A stretch of DNA of 64,000 nucleotides from Manduca sexta (GCF_014839805.1 NC_051142.1:15780589-15844588), one strand, 5' to 3'; positions 44,166-56,862 are shown, counted from the stretch's first letter. The notes: generated by a model from the sequence alone, not told the origin. Translations and numbers: made by a program.

Positions 44166-44500
44166 AGCAGTGACGAGTTGTACTTAGAAGCGGATTCCTA
44201 CCGGCTTCCCTTTTGTAATATATGTAAGCAAACTATTAAAATAAACGATATTTTTGGAATAAACTCCCTGCATTGATGTTCCCCGAGTTTATTATTGTAT
44301 TGCCCGATATTCCTTGTCCTTCTTTAAACGAGGCTTAATAAGAGTACTTAACTTTCAGTAGGCAACGGATTGGCTGTGCCTTTGGCATTGCAAAGCCATA
44401 TTATAGCATAGTGGATTAATATCTAACAGTAATTAGTATTAGTACCAACATTTTGATCGGCTTCACTTTCTGAAAATTTTACTCTTCACCACCATCGTGC
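44166..44500 (-). mobile_element. Family B MITE, split by unidentified sequence
   Basis: Left part 'cagtgacgagttgtac' and 'ttcctaccggcttccctttt'; right part 'gatcggcttcactttctgaa' and 'ctcttcaccacc'. About 185 bp between them (around 44245-44435) are foreign to the family and unassigned. Confidence 0.5.
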
Positions 44501-46514
44501 AGTATAACACTGTCCGCTCATCAAATTATGTAATAACAAAGATATACCAAGAGTGGTCCCATTATACATTTTGAAAGATATAAACGAGATCAATAATGTC
44601 TGATCGATCTGATATATCAGCTAATATCTATGTACATAATTTCCGTATCGATTTCGAGTTGACCTCGAAACATCTCTAGAATAAATACATGTGTTGGGAA
44701 TGTTTATGACACTTTTTAGGTATATGCCACGCCCAAAGATAGCTGACTTTATCTTCCATGCGGGCGACTTTAGGACTACATACAGCTTTGTAATAAAATG
44801 TAATCGGAAATCACGCGTGTAATACTGGTATCCAAGTTATTTGTTTTTTCTTTTTTTTTTTATCTGGATGGTATAGTCTATGTCGAACTCACATTATTGT
44901 AACCAGGAAGTAGCGAGTTGCCGGAATGAGCGACTACGACGTGGTTTTCCGCTTGTGGACGGTGTTTCTTCCTTCAGTTGGATGTACGTATAACAGGTTC
45001 CCTGTTGCCAACCGAGATTTCTCAGTAATTAAGTAGACTTTAATTTATTCATTATAGTTTCTTTAGGAAATCAAAAATCGAAATCTTTCGTTAACATTAA
45101 AGTCTAACCTACATCTATAATAATCATATCAATGCATACAAATATGATGTTTATTGATTGAAAAAAATATCTGATATGGTACTTAAATGTGTTGACGTAA
45201 TATTTATCTCGATTTCCTTAGACGGACGGCACCATATACTTCTATATAGTATATTATTTCAATGAATTCGTAGATAATGTAAACAAACATTTCGTGCAGC
45301 ATATCACATAAGGAAAAGTAGGTAAAGAGAAAAAGGCGTAATACAATTTATGTACTTAAAAGCTTCAACCTTGTTACAATTATAAGCTTTTATAATCTCA
45401 TCATGTCAGTATCGTAGCCGCGACTGCGCCTTGAAAAGACTTCAACGCGAGACTGGTACTACGCGTTATGTCAAAATTAAATTCAATCAAATCTTAACAA
45501 CCTTATCTTTCCACCAGACTTGGTCAGTTCCACTCAATTTTGTATGATTTAGCACTAATTATGTTAAATAATACGTTATGGACTTACCGGATAAGACAGA
45601 TAATGTTAAGTGCAGGCTTTAGTGCGTCATCCCCTATTATAGCAAACAATACAAATACTTAAGGATTGTTCTAGGAAGCTCCTACGTGGTGGCCTCGTTC
45701 CCACGCTCTCAGTGATTAGCTCTTTTGTTTTATTACCAGTAAGTGGTATTGTTCTATGGATCTCGAGGGGCTACCTGACGTTCTAAGGAGGCTCTTCGTG
45801 GTATAGGCTAGAAAATTTAAAAGACTTTACTAGATTGATTGTCAGAAATACCCCACGCGTGATTAAATGGTTATATCGCGTGCTATTTTGCAATACTGCG
45901 GAGTTCTATCTCTCGATATTTGTATGATAAACTTTTAGGTTATTTATCGTAATCTTATCGATAAAACAACATTTCTTTACATCTATATAAATGTGTGTTT
46001 GTTCCAACATAATTACAATATAAAACTAACAACTGTCCACAACATTATTTTATTCCACACATTTCTTTTAGTAAATGTCACCATTATTCGCACAAACTCA
46101 GAGTTAATAGTTAGTCTTTTTTGTACAAGACGACGTTGTTTTTTTCTCGTTTTGCATTGCAATCGAAATATTCGACCTATATACATAATGTTTTAATTAA
46201 TCTACATAATATTAAATTGCCGATAGCTTCGTGATGGGCAATATGAATCAGCAATATTGAATCAGAGTTTTATTCCTATTCAATACACATACATTGACTT
46301 ATCGAAGTTACTTAGTATTGTACTCAAAAAGCGGCCATTGTAAGCATTATTTTTATATAATTATGTATTCTTTTATTAGTCAAAATCACAGTATCAGAAC
46401 AAAATAAAATGTACCATTAAAATCTACTAGACATTTTCCCATAATATTTTCCACGATATGAAAACCGATTTATACTACCGATACGACTATTTGACGAATT
46501 TAATCGGTGTTTGT
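44501..46514. other. Long stretch with no gene seen
   Basis: 44880-45010 and 45660-45810 are of balanced composition and may be regulatory or old repeats ('ctcgaggggctacctgacgt'). The rest is AT-rich unique DNA. Confidence 0.4.
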
Positions 46515-46625
46515 TATATTATAATTTTCTCTTGACTTGTTGATGACTGCAGCTTCCATGGTCACAGTTCGGACTGAGGTGTTGGTTGTTCGAAAAGTCA
46601 GTAACTATGTCTACTTATATTTTAC
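46515..46625 (-). repeat. Family D copy
   Basis: 'gatgactgcagcttccatgg', 'cggactgaggtgttggttgt' and 'tcgaaaagtcag' are the reverse of the family D 5' half. Confidence 0.45.
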
Positions 46626-47035
46626 ATTATATTAGAAAAGTGTGCCGTACGAAAAGTGCATATTACTTAAGAAGGCCCGGATGCAGTAGGACAGCGTATG
46701 CATTTGACTACATTAGTATACACATAATTTGAGATGCCAATTTGACATCATTTTTATCTCACAAAACATTTGATTATCTGTAACATTTAAAATCTATTAT
46801 TAATAAAGATTATTATTTAAAACAGTTCTAGCCTTTTTTAAATTATATTTCGAAAGCGTATATGGTAATATGACCACAAAAGTCGAGGCGGTAGGATTAT
46901 AGACTGTATATCATATAGTATAAAGACGTTCAATTAGTGAATGAAAGATACTATCATTCACAAAATTTTCTAGTTATCTGGTATGGTTTGCGGTACTTCC
47001 TAATTTCTGTAACATCTTCGTATATTAGTGACAAA
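46626..47035. other. No gene seen
   Basis: AT-rich unique sequence. Confidence 0.4.
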
Positions 47036-47200
47036 GGGTAAAATTTTTCGAAAAGGAAGCCGACACAAAATATACGTACTCATACTAATTATAACTAGAT
47101 TATAGCCCATTCTATAAATATGAATTATTTAGTAAAAAAATATATATATATTACAAAACGGAAGCAGCGGGAATCGGGTTATAGGGACCCTTCGCCACTG
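47036..47200 (+). mobile_element. hAT-type MITE family B, complete (165 bp)
   Basis: Ends 'tagtgacaaagggtaaaatt' and 'gacccttcgccactg'. Flanks 'tcgtatat' (47028-47035) and 'tcggatat' (47201-47208) match 7 of 8. Confidence 0.8.
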
Positions 47201-47244
47201 TCGGATATTTTAATATTTTTTTAATATCGTTACAATTAAATGAT

Positions 47245-47345
47245 GATGAATGATGATAGGCTAGCCCCCTATCATATTATCGTACGAAATACAAACGATA
47301 TAAAGATGAAATTGCACCTCTGCCTTCTTCAATGTTAAAAGACGT
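47245..47345 (+). mobile_element. SINE S2 tail fragment
   Basis: 'gataggctagccccctatca' and 'attgcacctctgccttcttc' match S2 after the body; the head is missing. Confidence 0.5.
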
Positions 47346-47873
47346 GAATGTATGCGGGTCTGGTGTCTCTCTGAACGCGACAAACTTAAAAGCAATTGAA
47401 TGCATTTTGATGAAGTTTGGTAAAGAGATAATCTGAGCTCCTGGGAAGGACATAAATTATTACGTTTACTACTTTTTTATGACGGGAATATTATAGCGGC
47501 GATAGCCTAGTTGGTTGACTGCCGGGACGAATGTCCGCAGGTTCAAACCCCAAGGGCAAACAACTCTGAGTTTTCTAAAAAAATATGTATTCTTTGTGAA
47601 TTATCGCTTGCTTTAACAGTGAGAAAACCTGCATACCTGAGAAGTTCCCTATAGGAATTTCGAGGATGTGTGAAGTCTACCAATCCGCACTAGGCCAGCG
47701 TGGTGGACTAAGGCCTAACCCCTCTCAGTAGTAGAGGAGGCCCGTGCCCAACTGTGGGACAGTATATAACACAGGGCTGATATTATTATTATTATATATC
47801 CTTGGCAAATATTTAGCAGAACTTCTATCCATGAACGACGCTATCGGGCGGGCGAAGCCGCGAGTGTACCTAG
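47346..47873 (+). mobile_element. Helitron interrupted by a SINE
   Basis: Ends in CTAG (47870-47873) before T, after 'cgggcgggcgaagccgcgag'. Body phrases 'tttggtaaagagataatctg' and 'ctcctgggaaggacataaat' match the Helitron at 18030. The left boundary is unclear. Interrupted at 47495-47800. Confidence 0.65.
47495..47800 (+). mobile_element. SINE S1 inside a Helitron
   Basis: Head 'gcggcgatagcctagttggt', B box 'cgcaggttcaaaccccaagg', tail 'cagtagtagaggaggcccgt' and a (ATT)n end. The A-to-B spacing is shortened by about a dozen bases. Confidence 0.8.
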
Positions 47874-48689
47874 TATTATCTAAATTCCTATACTGTGATA
47901 GCCAATTAGCGTAGTCTGCGGTTAGTCTAAAAGGTCAATAACATGACCACGACGGGAATTTAAACAAAAAAATGTAAAGTATAGAGTGAAGAATTGTTTT
48001 TTGAGGTGACATGTCGCATTTTAATAAGTAGCTAGAAAACAATTTTTAAAGCTTCGTTTGCCGTTGTCATGCTTTATGAGTTTATTTTTTTGTAAAACAA
48101 GTGTAATGACCCTAACTCATTAGGGTTGCTTTGAAATGAATTTACAAAATATTCATAATTTCATTTGTTTTATATTGCAAATGGCCAAATAACATTATAA
48201 ACTACGTAAGTTCAGTACTAAGTACCCGTTGGAAGGTATTGGGAGACTTTTTAACTAGAATCCACAATTCCCTGAAGCTATTTCTATCCATAATACAGGA
48301 TGACTAATTTCACCAATTACACCTTTTTTTTTAACTGTTTACTATTGACACACGCGTTTTTTGGAATTTAAGTCATAGTGGGTCTTTTTCAAAATCCTTA
48401 TTTCCAGAGCTTTGTCGTTTATTACTAATATCTCTATACCCTATATCACTCTGATCTCCACCTACTCACTTCCCCTCATACATTCTCAATACTTTCTTAA
48501 TAAAACCCTAGCCCGTGGTACTGTATATTCTCGCTCTTATTACAAGGAGATAAACACTGAATCTTGTAATTATAGACTGCCTACTCCGTTAGCGATACAA
48601 ACGTAAACTTATTTAATAGTAAATAATATTAATTATTAATATTAAAATAATATTCAAAGCTCGTATCAAATGAGTTCATGACTGGCTCA
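47874..48689. other. No gene recognised
   Basis: AT-rich. A 64-codon open frame at 48412-48606 has no recognisable motif and weak context. Confidence 0.35.
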
Positions 48690-48945
48690 TAGTTGCACTA
48701 CGGTACGAATTCAGCGCTGAGGTCTCGGGTTCGATCCCCGGGTCGGGCAAGTGTTTTGATATTTTATTTCACTATCAGTTCGAAGACTAAAATGGCGATG
48801 GATTCGACTTCCATTGAAATTTTTGCCCGATATACTCGTTCCCTGTGACATACTGTGATGAAATACGCATGGTGAAAAGTGGGTGAACCAGTTGCACCTC
48901 TGCCTACCCTTTGGGGAATAAAAAGCGTTAATGTGTATGTGAATT
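48690..48945 (+). mobile_element. SINE S2, diverged
   Basis: 'gcgctgaggtctcgggttcg' with B box 'gttcgatccccgggtcgggc', 'tttttgcccgatatactcgt' and 'gcacctctgcctaccctttg'. About 30 extra bases lie in the middle. Confidence 0.65.
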
Positions 48946-49735
48946 CATCACATGCAGCGGTGTCGACGCTTGACAAAGCGGTTTATTATACAGAGCCATT
49001 AGCAGACATCGAAGAGGTTAATACACCTTATACAAGCCGGCATGAGGGACTTTACAAAATTATATAATTCACTAAATTATTTAGCTTTTTTAGTAAATAA
49101 TTTCTTCCATAATTGTTTTCACTAACAATTTCTCATTGCCTTTCTAGTTAGAGGCAAGAAAGGACTAAGATTATGTTCAATTTGGGAGTCAAAAAAAAAC
49201 AAAAAAGTATGTTAATCAGTATTAATAAAATTTGTTGCTCTATATCGAAAACAGTGGAAAAAAAGAGTGACGGTGCGCTCATTCTTCACCATCAGTATAT
49301 TAACTGACCATGTTCGCCAACAGTATATTTACTGACGATTGTTACGTATGTGATGAGAGCTGCATAATATAGAACGATATGCATTTCATATCAATAATCA
49401 GATTTGCCAACCTGCCTTACTGATGCCGCTTGCAGTGCACTGGTCCTCGCAATCCTATTTCTTAGATATTCGCAAAATACTGACGACGGATGAAAAGCTA
49501 ATTGACCTAAGCGACATTATATTCCAAAAATGTTAACTACATACAAAAAAACACAGAAAAAAAAATCCAAAAAATTTAACCACATAAAAAAAACTATTTT
49601 AAATATGTATGAAATTTAATGTCACAAAAAATGTAGCTTCAGTCAATTAGCCTTTCACCCGCCGATATATTTAATAGCAAAAATGAACAATCTAACCCAC
49701 TCAAAAACTATTTGTATTTGTTTCGGTAATTACAG
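48946..49735. other. No gene seen
   Basis: AT-rich unique sequence. 'accatcagtatattaactga' and 'gccaacagtatatttactga' (49290 and 49317) form a short local duplication. Confidence 0.35.
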
Positions 49736-50045
49736 GGTACAGTGACCACGGACCACCTCCTGTCACTCTGTAGAATCCAAGTGACGTTATAAATTACAGG
49801 GCGTGTTACCGCACGAGCCACTCTATTGTGCAACCGACATATCAGCAAAAAACCATGCATTGTCCTCAAACATTTATTGAGCTATCTGACAGGCGGGGCC
49901 GGCTGACTAATTGTTTAGGAAGGGATGGGTATATGGCAAATACACGCGTTCGAGAAAGACGGAAGACAACCCCAATAATCCCGCTATAAATAACACGGCT
50001 CCTAATGCGCAGGCGCCACGTTTTTTGTTGCCTCCAACTGAGACG
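49736..50045. promoter_or_regulatory. Candidate cis-regulatory module
   Basis: About 310 bp of unique balanced sequence: 'accacggaccacctcctgtc', 'gacaggcggggccggctgac', MEF2-like 'cccgctataaataacac' and 'cttcctaatgcg'-like GC blocks ('aatgcgcaggcgccacg'). Confidence 0.35.
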
Positions 50046-50877
50046 TTTGATACTTGAGTAAAATATTGCGAATAGGGTTGATGACATTTTTTATTATTAT
50101 TTTAGTGCGAACTATGTTTGATGTTATCATATCAGTATTTATTATATAAATATCTGCAAAACTAATAGAAAAATAATATTAACGGATATAAGGTTTTAAA
50201 GAATCGTCAGTAGAGACTACACAGTGACGCAATAACTTATAAATGACGTCATACTTCAGTTTATTATGCAGTTTTGGAACAAAGATATGAATCAAATTTA
50301 AAAAAACAATAACGGTTATAAACATGAGCTATAAAAATATATAAGAAGCTTATTTATACCTTTAAATTATCACACGATATTTATGTTTAGTGGATTTGGC
50401 TTCCTTTATTTATTCAAAAACTTAACAATTTAAGTAAAGGTTATAACAGCACTATGAAGACATATTATTTTTACTGCATAAGGCGCATTAAAGGTAGTAA
50501 AATTTATATCAATATTAACATACTATTAATGCACTTAACTGTCGCATACTATCATAATGTGTACATCAAACTATATAAAAGTACGTACTCATTTGCATGT
50601 ATTAACTGTATTTTCCAATACGACTTGCGGTCAACGTATGTTGATGTATGTATATTCTAAGGAAATAAATATACAGTTCTGAATAATGTAGTATTTTTTA
50701 TAAAAATAATGATGAGATCTTGAGACATTTACTTGTTACAAGTATGTCTCATAAACTGGTACCACCCAGACTTTTGAATTACAAAGTTCATTGTTGCAGG
50801 CGGCTGGAGGAGTTAGTAATTCTCGATATGAACAGTAACTTTAAATTGAATATTTTTAAAATTGGAACACAAAACAT
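50046..50877. other. No gene seen
   Basis: AT-rich; a short open frame at 50454-50660 is AT-driven and not considered coding. Confidence 0.4.
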
Positions 50878-51125
50878 TGCTGTACTTGCGCAGTTGTATG
50901 CGGTATGATACCACTTCGAGGTTTCGGGTTTGAATCCCGGAGCGGGAAAAAGTGCTTTAATTTTCGTCTCAGTATCGGTCCGGAGTCCAGAATTTGTGTT
51001 CGATATGGCGATAAGCTCGACCTATCACGTCACGGGACGGAATATACAGGCAAAAAGTGGGTGTCGTGGTTGTGCTTCTGCCTCCTTCTTCGGGAATAAG
51101 GGTGGCATGTGTATGTGTGTTGAAC
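50878..51125 (+). mobile_element. SINE S2, near full length
   Basis: 'gcgcagttgtatgcggtatg', B box 'gggtttgaatcccggagcgg', 'gttcgatatggcgataagct' and 'ttcttcgggaataagggtgg' in S2 order, ending in a TG-rich run. Confidence 0.72.
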
Positions 51126-52084
51126 ACAAAAGTGATAACATAACGCTTGATCTCAGAAAGAGATAATACTATATCTCTATAGGCAATTTTTTTTGTACCA
51201 AAGACCTGAAATCTGACAACATGAAGCCACTTGAATTAATACCAATGTATTAAGTAAGATTATGATAAAAAAATTGATATTTTTTTGCAAGTTTCTTCCA
51301 AAAAGATTGTATACGCAAATCGTTGAATAGTCGATGGTTTCCACAGATATGAATATCGCGTGTGACCACCCTGCGCTCCCTCCACAACCGCATTGAAATT
51401 GCTTAATAACTAGTAGTAATTTTGTATGAAATTTACTGCGCCGCGCTCTGGTTAAAGAGTTGCATGTTAAAACCCTTATTATCGGACTCGTTTTAAAAAT
51501 CATACATGGGCGTCTAATATCGTATGTATATACGTTGCATTATTGATCTAGGTAGGTTTACCTGCTGTGGGTAAGATTCAAGATGAGAGAAAAAAAAATA
51601 TTGGTATGAATTTTGAGTCGACAACATACTTATATGCTGCGCCAAATTTAATCTTAACTATCAGCCTATCTATTTTAATTTATAAAGCTGAAGAGTTTGT
51701 TTGTTTGTTTATTTAAACTTAAGCAATCCTGCAATAGGGTATTTGATTGATTTTTATTTTCATAAAATATGTAAGTCTGTTGTGTGTTTTTAATCACAGT
51801 AGAAATCATTGAAAGTCGGCAAAAATTGTATAAGTGGTAAGTTTCTGAAATTAGGTAAAAAGGAGACAATAAATTTTTGCATGTGACGTCATTGGGAATT
51901 ACGAAGCGTGCGCAAAACTTCAAGAGACTTTTCTACTCCAGTAATTAAAATATGAACTACTGCCTATGCGTATGCATAGATTAGTTGTTTTTCCACAAGT
52001 ACAAAAAAAGTACGTAGTCCACTTAGTTATTCCCATGTTGAAAAATATATTTGTATTATTTGTGCAAGTATCAAGACCGTTCGT
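51126..52084. other. No gene seen; small Helitron relic
   Basis: At 51670-51712 'tttataaagctgaagagttt' followed by TTTG repeats matches the 5' end of the Helitron at 62518-63530. Otherwise AT-rich unique DNA. Confidence 0.35.
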
Positions 52085-52290
52085 GCCACGCACACAACGC
52101 TAAGTGCGAAATGTTTGGCGCGAACCCGCCGCCCGACTCGACATTTTTTTCTGAGTTTACGAGTTCTTAATCCGATGATGACGGATGGAACAAAAACTGT
52201 TCCCTAAACCTGGAGAGACAGTCACATGTCACGCCTCGAGAAATAACACTCCATTAAATTTAACCGACTGAACGAAAGAGGGTAATATTT
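52085..52290. promoter_or_regulatory. Candidate cis-regulatory island
   Basis: Unique: 'gtttggcgcgaacccgccgc', 'gagttcttaatccgatgatg', 'gtcacgcctcgagaaataac'. Composition only. Confidence 0.28.
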
Positions 52291-52477
52291 TTGTGTATTG
52301 TTTGGCTAAAAGACTACATCCAATGGTGGTGTCTTGTATGGCTCGGAGGATTGACTACATCTAATGTGAATCATAGTTCAGCTCTAATATATATGTAAAT
52401 ATGCACTCAGGTTCAGCTTGCAGCACGAGGCTTGGAAGCCAGTCTTTGGCCGATAGTTTTTTACCATATCTGTGTAT

Positions 52478-52680
52478 GTGTTACGAGGAACCGCTCGCAG
52501 CTTCGCCTGCGAGTATAGTCTTTCTCGTTACAAAAATTAATGAAGCCAACGCCATCTATTTAAAAAATCTGATTCAAAATTTCTATTATTTTCCAAGGAA
52601 GCAAATTACCGGGATAAAGAGTAACCTATGTATTAACCCAAGTCATGATCTACCCGAATGCCAAATATGATGCAAATACG
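52478..52680 (-). mobile_element. Degraded Helitron fragment
   Basis: 'cgctcgcagcttcgcctgcg' is a mutated form of the Helitron 3' hairpin in reverse; 'aagccaacgccatctattta' and 'gcaaattaccgggataaaga' resemble interior phrases. Terminal CTAG not preserved. Confidence 0.4.
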
Positions 52681-53144
52681 CTTGATTGTTTCTACGTTTA
52701 CTTCTAACAAACATCAAAACAATTACACAAACTCGCATTTAATATTAATAAGAAGTTAGATATGGTATACTCAAAATATCTTACTATATCGAGTTTTATA
52801 ATACAACAATTCGGGTACGAGTCAGGAAGAAAAAATATTCAGTTTATTTTCCGTCTTGTAATTTGGAACCATAGAGGCCCCAGTTAAAAAACAATACAAA
52901 AATATTTCGATAATGATCCTACCAAGGTTAACATATTCGTATAAACGTGTAAGCCTGATCTTAACTACATTCATAGATAAGCTTAGTTATCTTGAAATCA
53001 TGCAAATATATTTATGGCGCCCATTTATAGGTAATTTACTGTCATCGAATTAAATTGTAGCCCTGAGAGTGGTGTGGTAGTAACTCCGGTTAACTATTGA
53101 ATGTGTTTTGTTTCTATGCTATATTCTGACTTAATTATTGGTGT

Positions 53145-53475
53145 TTGCCGAGAGTATTCAGCCCACGTGGTGGATTAAAGCCCAAACCTTCTCAGTCGTA
53201 AAACAAAAAAGACACACACCTCACGTATTTTATCCCCGAAGGGACATGCAGAGGCGCAACTAGGGGACTCACTTTCTGCAAAGTGTGTTCCGTCCCATGA
53301 TGTGATAGAGGGATAGCCTATCGTCATATCGGACACAAAATCGAGACTCCGGGCTGATGCTGAGCAGAATTGATTGACCCGGGATTCAAACCTAGGACCT
53401 CAGAGCGCTGCCGTACCACGCAAGCAGTACAACTACGCCACCAAGGCAGTCTCGGCAATCTCAGTAGTAAATGAA
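53145..53475 (+). mobile_element. S1-like SINE tail carrying a nested S2
   Basis: 'gcccacgtggtggattaaag' and 'cccaaaccttctcagtcgta' resemble the S1 tail. After the S2 insert, 'tctcagtagtaaatgaagag' resumes, so the S2 SINE landed inside it. Confidence 0.5.
53203..53458 (-). mobile_element. SINE S2, full length, nested
   Basis: In reverse: A-rich then 'gacacacacctcacgtattt', 'ttccgtcccatgatgtgata', B box region 'cccgggattcaaacctagga' and head 'caactacgccaccaaggcag'. Flanks 'tctcagtcgtaaa' (53190-53202) and 'tctcagtagtaaa' (53459-53471) form a 12-of-13 target duplication. Confidence 0.8.
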
Positions 53476-53999
53476 GAGAAAAATTAAATATCTATATTTA
53501 AAATTTTGATATTCCTGCTTTCATTTCCGCTATTAACATTTCGAATGTCTTGTAAAAGTTTTAATATATTTGTCCAGCTAACTTCAATGAAAAATAATAA
53601 AAGAAATATATCAATATCTGATTCAGATATGTCGATCCAAATACATTAAAATGTTTTTAAAAGAATAACTCTAAGAGCATGATGGCAAAGTAGGAAATTG
53701 TTTGTTCGTTAAGTATTATTATACCTATATACTTGAGTATATAATCGTATAATTCGATACATTATTTGTTAAAAAAACATTTCGTAACTTGTTTTATCAA
53801 TATATGTATTAATAATATCTTATCTAATGTTCGTGTTGGAAAAATTTTTTTCGACACGTGGATTGCCTGGGACTTGAATTTTAACCGGATTTGGAATATT
53901 TGAGAGTATTAAGTGTGCAAACTCTTGGGAACACATGTAGTGAAATAAATACATCTAAGATATATATTTATTTCTGACTATAGTATGGTATAGTTTGAC
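53476..53999. other. No gene seen
   Basis: AT-rich unique sequence. Confidence 0.4.
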
Positions 54000-54115
54000 T
54001 GTCTCGTATATGTATTGTGTACGTACAATTACGACTACCGTGCTGAAGTCTAGAGTTCAAATCCCGGGTTCGACTAAAAACATTGTGATTGGGTTTTTTC
54101 ATACTAAAACATCTT
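54000..54115 (+). mobile_element. SINE S2 head fragment
   Basis: 'gtgctgaagtctagagttca' with B box 'gagttcaaatcccgggttcg' and 'gtgattgggttttttcatac'; ends early. Confidence 0.45.
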
Positions 54116-54140
54116 AGTCGCAGCTCGGACTCATTAAGTT

Positions 54141-54478
54141 AATAATAATAATAATATCAGCCCTGTATTATATACTTGCCCACTGCTGAGCATGGGCCTC
54201 CTCTATTACTGAGAGGGATTAGGCCTTAGTCCACCACGCTGGCCTAGTGCGGATTGGTAGACTTCACACCTTTGACATTCCTATAGAGAACTTCTCAGAT
54301 GTGCAGGTTTCAACACGATATTTTCCTTCACCGTTAAAGCGAACGAAAAATTCACAAAGAATACACACATGATTTTTTAGAAAAGTCAGAGGTGTGCCCT
54401 TGGTATTTGAACCTGCGGATATTCGTCTTGGCAGTCCGTTTCACACCCAACCAGGCTATCGCAGCTTCAACTAATAAT
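54141..54478 (-). mobile_element. SINE S1, full length with target duplication
   Basis: Left (TAA)n tail, 'ccctgtattatatacttgcc', 'ctggcctagtgcggattggt', B box 'tatttgaacctgcggatatt' and A box 'cacccaaccaggctatcgca'. 'tcattaagtt' at 54131-54140 and 54479-54488 is a perfect 10-bp duplication. Confidence 0.85.
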
Positions 54479-55135
54479 TCATTAAGTTGCCAGTGTTAAA
54501 TTGTTATATACCCCTGTGTGAAACACGTAAAGCTCTTGATCTTGCCTGATATCTCTCCGGTCATGTCGGATTGCCGTCTCACTGGAGCATGAAAGTGCAG
54601 GAACAGAAAGTGCACCTGTGTATTGCGTACACACTTGTGCACTATAATATACATAAGTATCTGCTCATTATTCAATGATCTCTATTATGTAATTAATTTC
54701 AATAAGATTTATAAGGATAGAAGGTATATGTTATTTATAATTTAAATGTTTGTCTCTCTAAGCATGTTATAGGGATTTTCGCTATAATTCCGAGATTTGA
54801 ATATCTGGGGTCATCACATTGTCAGTAAGATTAAAACGTTAGGTATTATGCATAGTTTCATGCCTCTGGTCCTCTTTCTGCCTACTCTTCGGGGATATAG
54901 GTTGAGCTTACGATTGTTCATATCTAATGTACTACTAGTATAATTTACATTCATCATATTATTACTGTTTATATAAAGGCAAAACATACAAACAAGCGGC
55001 CTGTTTGCCACGCCAGGAGTATCATAAAAATAATATGTTTAATTTATCTAATTTATTTTTTTATACATACCATCTAAATTTATACACATACCAATTAAGA
55101 TGTATGTTAAAATCAAATGTAATTAAGACCACTTA
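54479..55135. other. No gene seen; S2 tail relic
   Basis: At 54855-54900 'ctgcctactcttcggggata' is a reversed S2 tail. The rest is AT-rich unique DNA. Confidence 0.4.
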
Positions 55136-56170
55136 TAAAAAAAAATTAGGAACGAAATTAGCAATTAAAAACATGGTATCAGATCCATTAGTGATCTGAT
55201 AGACCGACCCGGAACTAATCGTCACCGATCGACTATCTCGTCCAGTGATCCTTTTCTTTTGCCTATTTTTAATAATTGGTCATTCCATATTAGCTTTTGC
55301 TTGCAGATTCGCGTGAGGGAGAGTGTCACCATGACTGCTTTGCTGATTTTTATGAAGAAGTGTAATGAGATTTTTTTTAAAAAAACGTCGGAACTAGAAG
55401 TGGCGGTTAAGAGGTCAGTATCATATCCACTAGTGATGTGATAGCCCCGGAATAACTCGTCACTGACCGACTATCTCGTCAAGTGATCCTTATCTTTTTG
55501 TTAATAATTGGTTATTCCATATTAGCTTTTACTCGCAGATTCGCGTGAGGAAATGTTTTAGTATGACTGCTTTATTGAATTTTACAAAGAAGTGTAATGT
55601 TTTTTTTTTGTAAAAAAAGGTTGAAACTAGAAATGGCAGTTAAGAACTCGGTATCAGATCCATTAGTGATCTGATAGCCCCGGAATAACTCGTCACTGAC
55701 CGACTATCTCGTCAATTGATCCTTTTCTTTTGTTAATAATTGGTTATTCCGTATTAGCTTTTACTCGCAGATTCGCGTGAGGAAATGTTTTAGTATGACT
55801 GCTTTATTGAATTTTACAAAGAATTGTAATGTTTTTTTTTTTTTGTAAAAAAAGGTTGAAACTAGAAATGGCAGTTAAGAACTCGGTATCAGATCCATTA
55901 GTGATCTGATAGCCCCGGAATAACTCGTCACTGACCGACTATCTCGTCAAGTGATCCTTTTCTTTTGTTAATAATTGGTTATTCCATATTAGCTTTTACT
56001 CGCAGATTCGCGTGAGGAAATGTTTTAGTATGACTGCTTTATTGAATTTTACAAAGAAGTGTAATGTTTTTTTTTTTTTTTTGTAAAAAAAGGTTGAAAC
56101 TAGAAATGGCAGTTAAGAACTCGGTATCAGATCCATTAGTGATCTGATAGCCTTGTCGAGTGATCCTTTT
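55136..56170. repeat. Tandem array, 233-242-bp units with Helitron-end-like hairpin
   Basis: 'gtatcagatccattagtgat' or a variant starts at 55176, 55418, 55651, 55886 and 56124 (steps 242, 233, 235, 238). Each unit has an 8-bp palindrome pair (atcagatc/gatctgat), the phrase 'tagcttttactcgcagattc' followed by 'gcgtgagg', and a T-tract that grows along the array (8, 10, 13, 16). Confidence 0.88.
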
Positions 56171-56264
56171 CTTCTGATTTTTTTTTGTGATGTAGTAGTT
56201 GCGTAACAGTTTTTTGTTTTGAAAAATTTGTCCATTTGTACACAAAGAAACATTTATTACCGAT

Positions 56265-56470
56265 TATTAAGATTTTTTTTCACTTTGAATGACGAGTCGA
56301 ACTTCCCGTTCGTCTAATGGTAAACGATACGACCGCTCATCAACAGTAGAACACCATCCAACACCTTGAATTACAAAGTATTGATTGGTATTCCACTGCG
56401 CTCGCCATAGGACATGGGATGTTAAGGCTTATCATGTGCAGTAGTTACACTGGCAACAATGTACAACAAA
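56265..56470 (-). mobile_element. Family A copy
   Basis: Reverse landmarks: 'cactttgaatgacgagtcga', 'aaagtattgattggtattcc' and 'gtagttacactggcaacaat'. Lacks the far 5' part. Confidence 0.6.
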
Positions 56471-56862
56471 TCAACCGTAACGACATAATTGATACGAGTT
56501 TGTATATTTTATTAGATACGAATAGATGAGCGTGATTGCAGTGACGTCAGACAATCAGGTCGTAAAGCCATAAAAAAATATTTGCATCATGTCCCGACCT
56601 CACGTAACATGACGCAGGTGAAGGTTGTTTAGACGAAGCCAAAAGACTCAAAATAACAACTGATATAGGCAAAGACATGAGCTCGACCCCATGTTAAAAT
56701 AACCAACGAAATCTTACGGATAAAGGTGGTAGGAGAATTAAATCTGCATGGACATTGAAAAGTCTTCAACGGACTATTTTTTCATCAATACTCGTGGATG
56801 TAGACTAACTTAATATATGTAAGATTGCGCGATTTTGTTATCGCAATTTGCATTCGAACACA

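Noticed and set aside
48705..48760. Functional tRNA gene
   Set aside because: The B-box sequence belongs to SINE S2; there is no cloverleaf with anticodon arm and the full SINE body follows.
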